Shown one piece after another: positions 60,480 to 64,000 of a stretch of 64,000 nucleotides of DNA. The stretch is taken from assembly GCF_040545875.1 (NCBI RefSeq), contig NZ_JBEPMR010000006.1; one strand, 5' to 3'. Each line of letters starts with the position of its first letter. Within the stretch, counting starts at the first letter, position 1. The DNA is from Faecalicatena_A orotica. GTDB taxonomy: Bacteria > Bacillota > Clostridia > Lachnospirales > Lachnospiraceae. The translations under genes and the position numbers were made by a program. A model generated the notes under the pieces. The model did no database searches. It was not told the origin of the DNA and saw only the letters and a list, made by a program, of their open reading frames with translations.

Positions 60480-61955
60480 GTGAGTAGTGAGAAGAAACAG
60501 GTACTTGCTTTTGACTTCGGGGCATCCAGCGGACGTGCGATTCTGGGAACTCTGGAGGACGGAAAGATACATATGGAAGAAGTTTACCGCTTTTCCAATG
60601 ATCCGGTCATCATCGGCAAGACTATGTACTGGGACACACTGAGACAATTTTTCGAGATTAAGCAGGGAATTATCAAGGCAAAGCAAAAAGGCGGTTTTGA
60701 AAGTCTCGGAATCGATACATGGGGAGTTGATTTCGGACTTCTGGATGAACACGGGGTACTGCTTGAGAGTGCCGTGCATTACAGGGATGACAGAACACTC
60801 GGAATGCAGGAAGAGGTATTCAAGGCAATTCCGAAAGATGAGCTGTATGATATGACAGGAAATCAGTTCGAGAACTTCAATACGGTATTCCAGCTTTATT
60901 CCCTTGTGCAGAAGAGACCGTGGATTCTGGAACGTGCAGACAAGCTTCTGCTGACTCCGGATCTGTTCAACTATTTCCTGACAGGTGAGAAGAAGGCAGA
61001 ATATACTATGTCTACGACGACTCAGCTGATGGATGCAAGGAACAAAGTATGGTCTGATAAAATAATGGATGCACTTCAGATTCCAAAAGAGATCTTCCCT
61101 GAAATCGTGCCGAGCGGTACGGTGGTAGGAAACTTAAGCGATGATATCTGTGAGGAACTTGGAATAAAGCCGGCCAAGGTTATTGCAGTGGCCAGCCATG
61201 ATACACAGAGTGCCGTTGTGGCGGTTCCGACACAGGAAGAAGATTTTATGTTTATCAGCTGCGGAACATGGAGCTTATTCGGAACAGAGCTGAAGGCTCC
61301 GGTTATTGGTGAAAAGTCACTGGAATGCAACGTAAGTAACGAAGGTGGTTATGGAAATACAACGACCCTTCTGAAGAATATTATTGGTTTGTGGCTTGTA
61401 CAGGAGAGCCGGAGACAATGGATCCGTGAGGGACAGGAATATTCCTTTGGTGAGCTGGAGCAGATGGCTATGAAAGCAGAGCCGTTCTTAAGCTTTATCG
61501 ATCCGGATGCACCGGAGTTCGTGCCGGCAGGCAATATACCGGAACGTATCAGGGAGTTCTGCAGAAGGACAGGGCAGAGGGTGCCGGAGACGATCGGAGA
61601 GATCGTATGCTGCATCAACCAGAGCCTTGCACTGAAGTACAGATATGCCCTGGAACAGATTGAATCATGTACAGGAAAGCATTATCCGACCATCCATATG
61701 ATCGGCGGCGGTATCCAGAGTAAGCTTCTCTGCCAGATGACAGCGGGAGCGAACGGACGCAAAGTAATCGCGGGACCTGTGGAAGCGACGGCATTGGGCA
61801 ACATAGCCGTGCAGTTCATGTCACTTGGGGAAATCAAAGACGTGAATGAAGCGAGAAGGATCATTGCAGATTCAGAAACGACATATGAATATATTCCGCA
61901 GAACGAAGAAAAGTGGAATGCGGCATACGAAAAGTTTATTACCATTCTAAGCTGA
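60480..61955 (+). CDS. Rhamnulokinase-family kinase, probable L-fuculokinase
   Basis: A 491-residue FGGY kinase of the RhaB branch (LAFDFGASSGRAILG, GIDTWGVDFGLLD, FISCGTWSLFGTE, MIGGGIQSKLL). The start is a GTG at 60480, 7 nt after AAAGGAGG. It is related to rhaB at 5605 over its full length but clearly diverged. Its place before fucI and fucU, and the absence of a fucK-type gene, suggest it phosphorylates L-fuculose for the microcompartment aldolase (inference). Confidence 0.85.
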   Translation: MSSEKKQVLAFDFGASSGRAILGTLEDGKIHMEEVYRFSNDPVIIGKTMYWDTLRQFFEIKQGIIKAKQKGGFESLGIDTWGVDFGLLDEHGVLLESAVHYRDDRTLGMQEEVFKAIPKDELYDMTGNQFENFNTVFQLYSLVQKRPWILERADKLLLTPDLFNYFLTGEKKAEYTMSTTTQLMDARNKVWSDKIMDALQIPKEIFPEIVPSGTVVGNLSDDICEELGIKPAKVIAVASHDTQSAVVAVPTQEEDFMFISCGTWSLFGTELKAPVIGEKSLECNVSNEGGYGNTTTLLKNIIGLWLVQESRRQWIREGQEYSFGELEQMAMKAEPFLSFIDPDAPEFVPAGNIPERIREFCRRTGQRVPETIGEIVCCINQSLALKYRYALEQIESCTGKHYPTIHMIGGGIQSKLLCQMTAGANGRKVIAGPVEATALGNIAVQFMSLGEIKDVNEARRIIADSETTYEYIPQNEEKWNAAYEKFITILS

Positions 61956-62014
61956 CCAGCCTGGAATGTGAATGGATATTAACTCATTAATCAAGAATAA
62001 GGAGGAAACAAACT

Positions 62015-63820
62015 ATGGCAAAATCAAGACTCATCGGGGACTATCCAGTAATCGGAATCAGACCTACTATCGACGGACGCAGAGGTGTACTTAAGGTACG
62101 TGAATCTCTGGAAGAGCAGACAATGAACATGGCTAAATCTGCTGCAAAACTGTTTGAGGAAAACTTAAGATACTCAAATGGTGAGCCGGTTAAGGTTGTT
62201 ATCGCTGATACAACAATCGGACGTGTTGCAGAAGCAGCTGCATGTGCTGATAAATTCAAAAAAGAAGGCGTTGACATCACTTTAACCGTTACACCATGCT
62301 GGTGCTACGGAGCAGAGACAATGGATATGGACCCGCAGACAATCAAGGCTGTATGGGGATTCAACGGAACTGAGAGACCGGGAGCCGTTTACCTTGCATC
62401 TGTTCTTGCTACACATGCACAGAAAGGTCTTCCTGCATTTGGTATCTACGGACATGATGTCCAGGAAGCTGATGATACAGAGATTCCTTGCGATGTAAAA
62501 GAAAAGTTACTGAGATTTGGACGTGCTTCTGTTGCAGCTGCAACAATGAGAGGTAAATCCTATCTGCAGATCGGTTCTATCTGTATGGGAATCGGCGGAT
62601 CCATTATTGATCCTGCATTTATCGAAGAGTACCTTGGCATGCGTGTTGAGTCTGTTGATGAGGTGGAAATCATCCGCCGTATGACAGAAGGCATCTACGA
62701 TGAGGAAGAATTTAAGAAAGCTCTTGCATGGACAAAAGAGAAATGTATTGAAGGATTCGACAAGAACCAGGAAGATATCCAGAGAACACGTGAAGAAAAA
62801 GATGCTGACTGGGAATTCGTGGTAAAGATGATGTGCATCATCAAAGATCTGATGAACGGAAACGAGAACCTTCCTGCAAACGGAGAGGAAGAGAAGGTTG
62901 GACACAATGCACTGGCTGCTGGATTCCAGGGACAGAGACAGTGGACAGACTTCTATCCGAACTGTGACTTTGCAGAGGCTATGCTGAATACCTCTTTTGA
63001 CTGGAATGGAGCAAGAGAGCCATATATTCTTGCTACAGAGAACGATGTACTGAATGGACTCGGAATGATGTTCAGCAAACTCCTTACAAACTCAGCACAG
63101 ATATTCGCTGACGTACGTACATACTGGAGCCCGGATGCTGTCAGAAGAGCAACAGACGGATACGAGCTTGAAGGACACGCAAAAGAAGCAGGCGGATTTA
63201 TCCACCTGATCAACTCTGGAGCAGCATGTCTGGACGCTAACGGACAGGCAAAAGACGCAGACGGAAACGGATGCATGAAGCCTTGGTACGAAGTGACAGA
63301 AGCTGATCAGGATGCAATCCTGAAGGCTACAACATGGAACTATGCTGACTTCGGATACTTCAGAGGCGGCGGCTATTCATCTAGATTCGTAACAGAAGCA
63401 GAGATGCCTGTAACAATGATCCGTCTTAACCTCGTTAAGAACTTAGGACCAATGCTTCAGATCGCTGAAGGATGGACCGTGAAACTTCCTGATGAAGTTA
63501 CAGATGTTCTTTGGAAGAGAACTGACTATACATGGCCATGTACATGGTTTGCACCAAGAGTAACAGGAGAAGGCGCATTTGCATCTGCTTATGATGTTAT
63601 GAACAACTGGGGAGCTAACCACGGAGCAATCAGCTACGGACACATCGGGGCTGACCTGATTACACTATGCTCTATCTTAAGAATCCCGGTAGCTATGCAC
63701 AATGTACCGGAAGAAAAGATCTTCAGACCTGCATCATGGGGCGCATTCGGACAGGATAAAGAGGGACAGGATTTCAGAGCCTGCCAGGCTTACGGACCAA
63801 TGTACAAATCTATCAGATAA
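62015..63820 (+). CDS. fucI: L-fucose isomerase
   Basis: Converts L-fucose to L-fuculose with a Mn2+ cofactor. It is 601 residues, near the E. coli length of 591, with the family start (PVIGIRPTIDGRRGVLKVRE), QGQRQWTDFYPNCDFAEAML, FDWNGAREPYILATENDVLN containing the metal-binding acid residues, and a C-terminal NNWGANHGAISYGHIGADLI. AAGGAGG precedes the ATG. Codon bias toward preferred codons suggests high expression. It follows the kinase by 59 nt. Confidence 0.96.
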   Translation: MAKSRLIGDYPVIGIRPTIDGRRGVLKVRESLEEQTMNMAKSAAKLFEENLRYSNGEPVKVVIADTTIGRVAEAAACADKFKKEGVDITLTVTPCWCYGAETMDMDPQTIKAVWGFNGTERPGAVYLASVLATHAQKGLPAFGIYGHDVQEADDTEIPCDVKEKLLRFGRASVAAATMRGKSYLQIGSICMGIGGSIIDPAFIEEYLGMRVESVDEVEIIRRMTEGIYDEEEFKKALAWTKEKCIEGFDKNQEDIQRTREEKDADWEFVVKMMCIIKDLMNGNENLPANGEEEKVGHNALAAGFQGQRQWTDFYPNCDFAEAMLNTSFDWNGAREPYILATENDVLNGLGMMFSKLLTNSAQIFADVRTYWSPDAVRRATDGYELEGHAKEAGGFIHLINSGAACLDANGQAKDADGNGCMKPWYEVTEADQDAILKATTWNYADFGYFRGGGYSSRFVTEAEMPVTMIRLNLVKNLGPMLQIAEGWTVKLPDEVTDVLWKRTDYTWPCTWFAPRVTGEGAFASAYDVMNNWGANHGAISYGHIGADLITLCSILRIPVAMHNVPEEKIFRPASWGAFGQDKEGQDFRACQAYGPMYKSIR

Positions 63821-63867
63821 TTGATATTGAGAGAATGATACTGTCATTCATATCTGTCAGACAACAG

Positions 63868-63900
63868 AGAGTGCCTATGATAAATAGGCGCTCTTTGTGT
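63868..63900 (+). terminator. Hairpin between fucI and fucU (possible attenuator)
   Basis: AGAGTGCCTAT (63868-63878) pairs with ATAGGCGCTCT (63884-63894), followed by TTGTGTT. The T-run is poor, so partial read-through to fucU is likely. Confidence 0.6.
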
Positions 63901-63925
63901 TGAAAACGAGAAGGAGGATACAAAC

Positions 63926-64000
63926 ATGTTAAAAGGAATTCCACAGATTTTATCACCTGAATTATTAAAAGTTTTATGCGAGATGGGACACAGTGACCGC
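63926..64000 (+). CDS. fucU: L-fucose mutarotase, N-terminal part (cut by window edge)
   Basis: The 25 visible codons (MLKGIPQILSPELLKVLCEM, then GHSDR) match the FucU/RbsD family start. FucU interconverts the anomers of L-fucose ahead of FucI. AGAAGGAGG precedes the ATG. The gene continues beyond the window. Confidence 0.88.
   Translation, partial: MLKGIPQILSPELLKVLCEMGHSDR

Noticed and set aside
1..64000. CRISPR arrays, insertion sequences, phage genes, tRNA or rRNA genes
   Set aside because: No spaced direct-repeat array, transposase or integrase-like protein, or recognisable RNA gene was found on reading both strands.

Overview
The window reads as a chromosomal segment from a gut-type, strictly fermentative Firmicute, most likely a member of the Lachnospiraceae. 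The basis is the moderately low GC content, strong AGGAGG ribosome binding sites, YesM/YesN two-component systems beside sugar ABC transporters, and a B12-independent (glycyl radical) propanediol microcompartment of the type known from Roseburia and Clostridium phytofermentans. The genus cannot be fixed from the sequence alone. Almost every gene serves uptake, sensing or fermentation of deoxyhexoses (L-rhamnose, L-fucose) and related sugars. No rRNA, tRNA, phage, IS element or CRISPR array was seen.

Layout. (1) 1-5.5 kb: the end of an AraC-type response regulator, then a sugar ABC transporter with a URO-D-family protein. (2) 5.6-8.3 kb: rhamnulokinase and L-rhamnose isomerase. (3) 8.5-10 kb: a small membrane protein, a small HTH protein and a PHP phosphoesterase. 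(4) 10.1-25.3 kb: a glycyl-radical microcompartment locus in two transcription units. The first encodes the dehydratase, its activase, an EutS/PduU shell protein and an EutP/PduV GTPase. The second encodes the aldolase, a GlcG-like protein, aldehyde dehydrogenase, Zn alcohol dehydrogenase, four BMC-H proteins, PduL, EutN, PduS, PduT, a DeoR regulator and an Fe alcohol dehydrogenase. (5) 25.4-27.9 kb: an AraC regulator divergent from an arabinose/fucose-isomerase-family enzyme. (6) 27.9-36.9 kb: a two-component system divergent from a four-gene ABC transporter plus rhamnose mutarotase. (7) 37.1-43.6 kb: a LacI-controlled operon with class II aldolase, FGGY kinase, GatD-like dehydrogenase, PfkB kinase and aldo/keto reductase. 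(8) 43.7-48.5 kb: an RpiR regulator, a GH95 alpha-L-fucosidase and a PTS EIIBC. (9) 48.6-58.9 kb: response regulator, histidine kinase and membrane-anchored sugar-binding protein, then a third ABC transporter. (10) 59-64 kb: an AraC regulator, a rhamnulokinase-like kinase, L-fucose isomerase and the start of fucU.

How it fits together. Rhamnose and fucose are imported, or fucose is released inside the cell by GH95. They are converted by RhaM/RhaA/RhaB or FucU/FucI/kinase to ketose-1-phosphates. The microcompartment aldolase, which carries a C-terminal encapsulation-like helix, gives DHAP plus lactaldehyde. Lactaldehyde is probably reduced to 1,2-propanediol inside the shell, dehydrated by the glycyl radical enzyme to propionaldehyde, and then either oxidised to propionyl-CoA and propionyl phosphate (aldehyde dehydrogenase, PduL) or reduced to propanol (PduQ). 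Both microcompartment promoters share an identical 14-bp element, so they probably answer to one regulator, for which the DeoR protein in the locus is the obvious candidate.

Most notable: one BMC-H gene (19736-20275) carries an 87-residue Lys/Ala/Thr-rich, histone-tail-like N-terminal extension and also a strong internal ribosome binding site and ATG exactly at the start of the shell domain. It is therefore predicted to make both a tailed and a plain shell protein.
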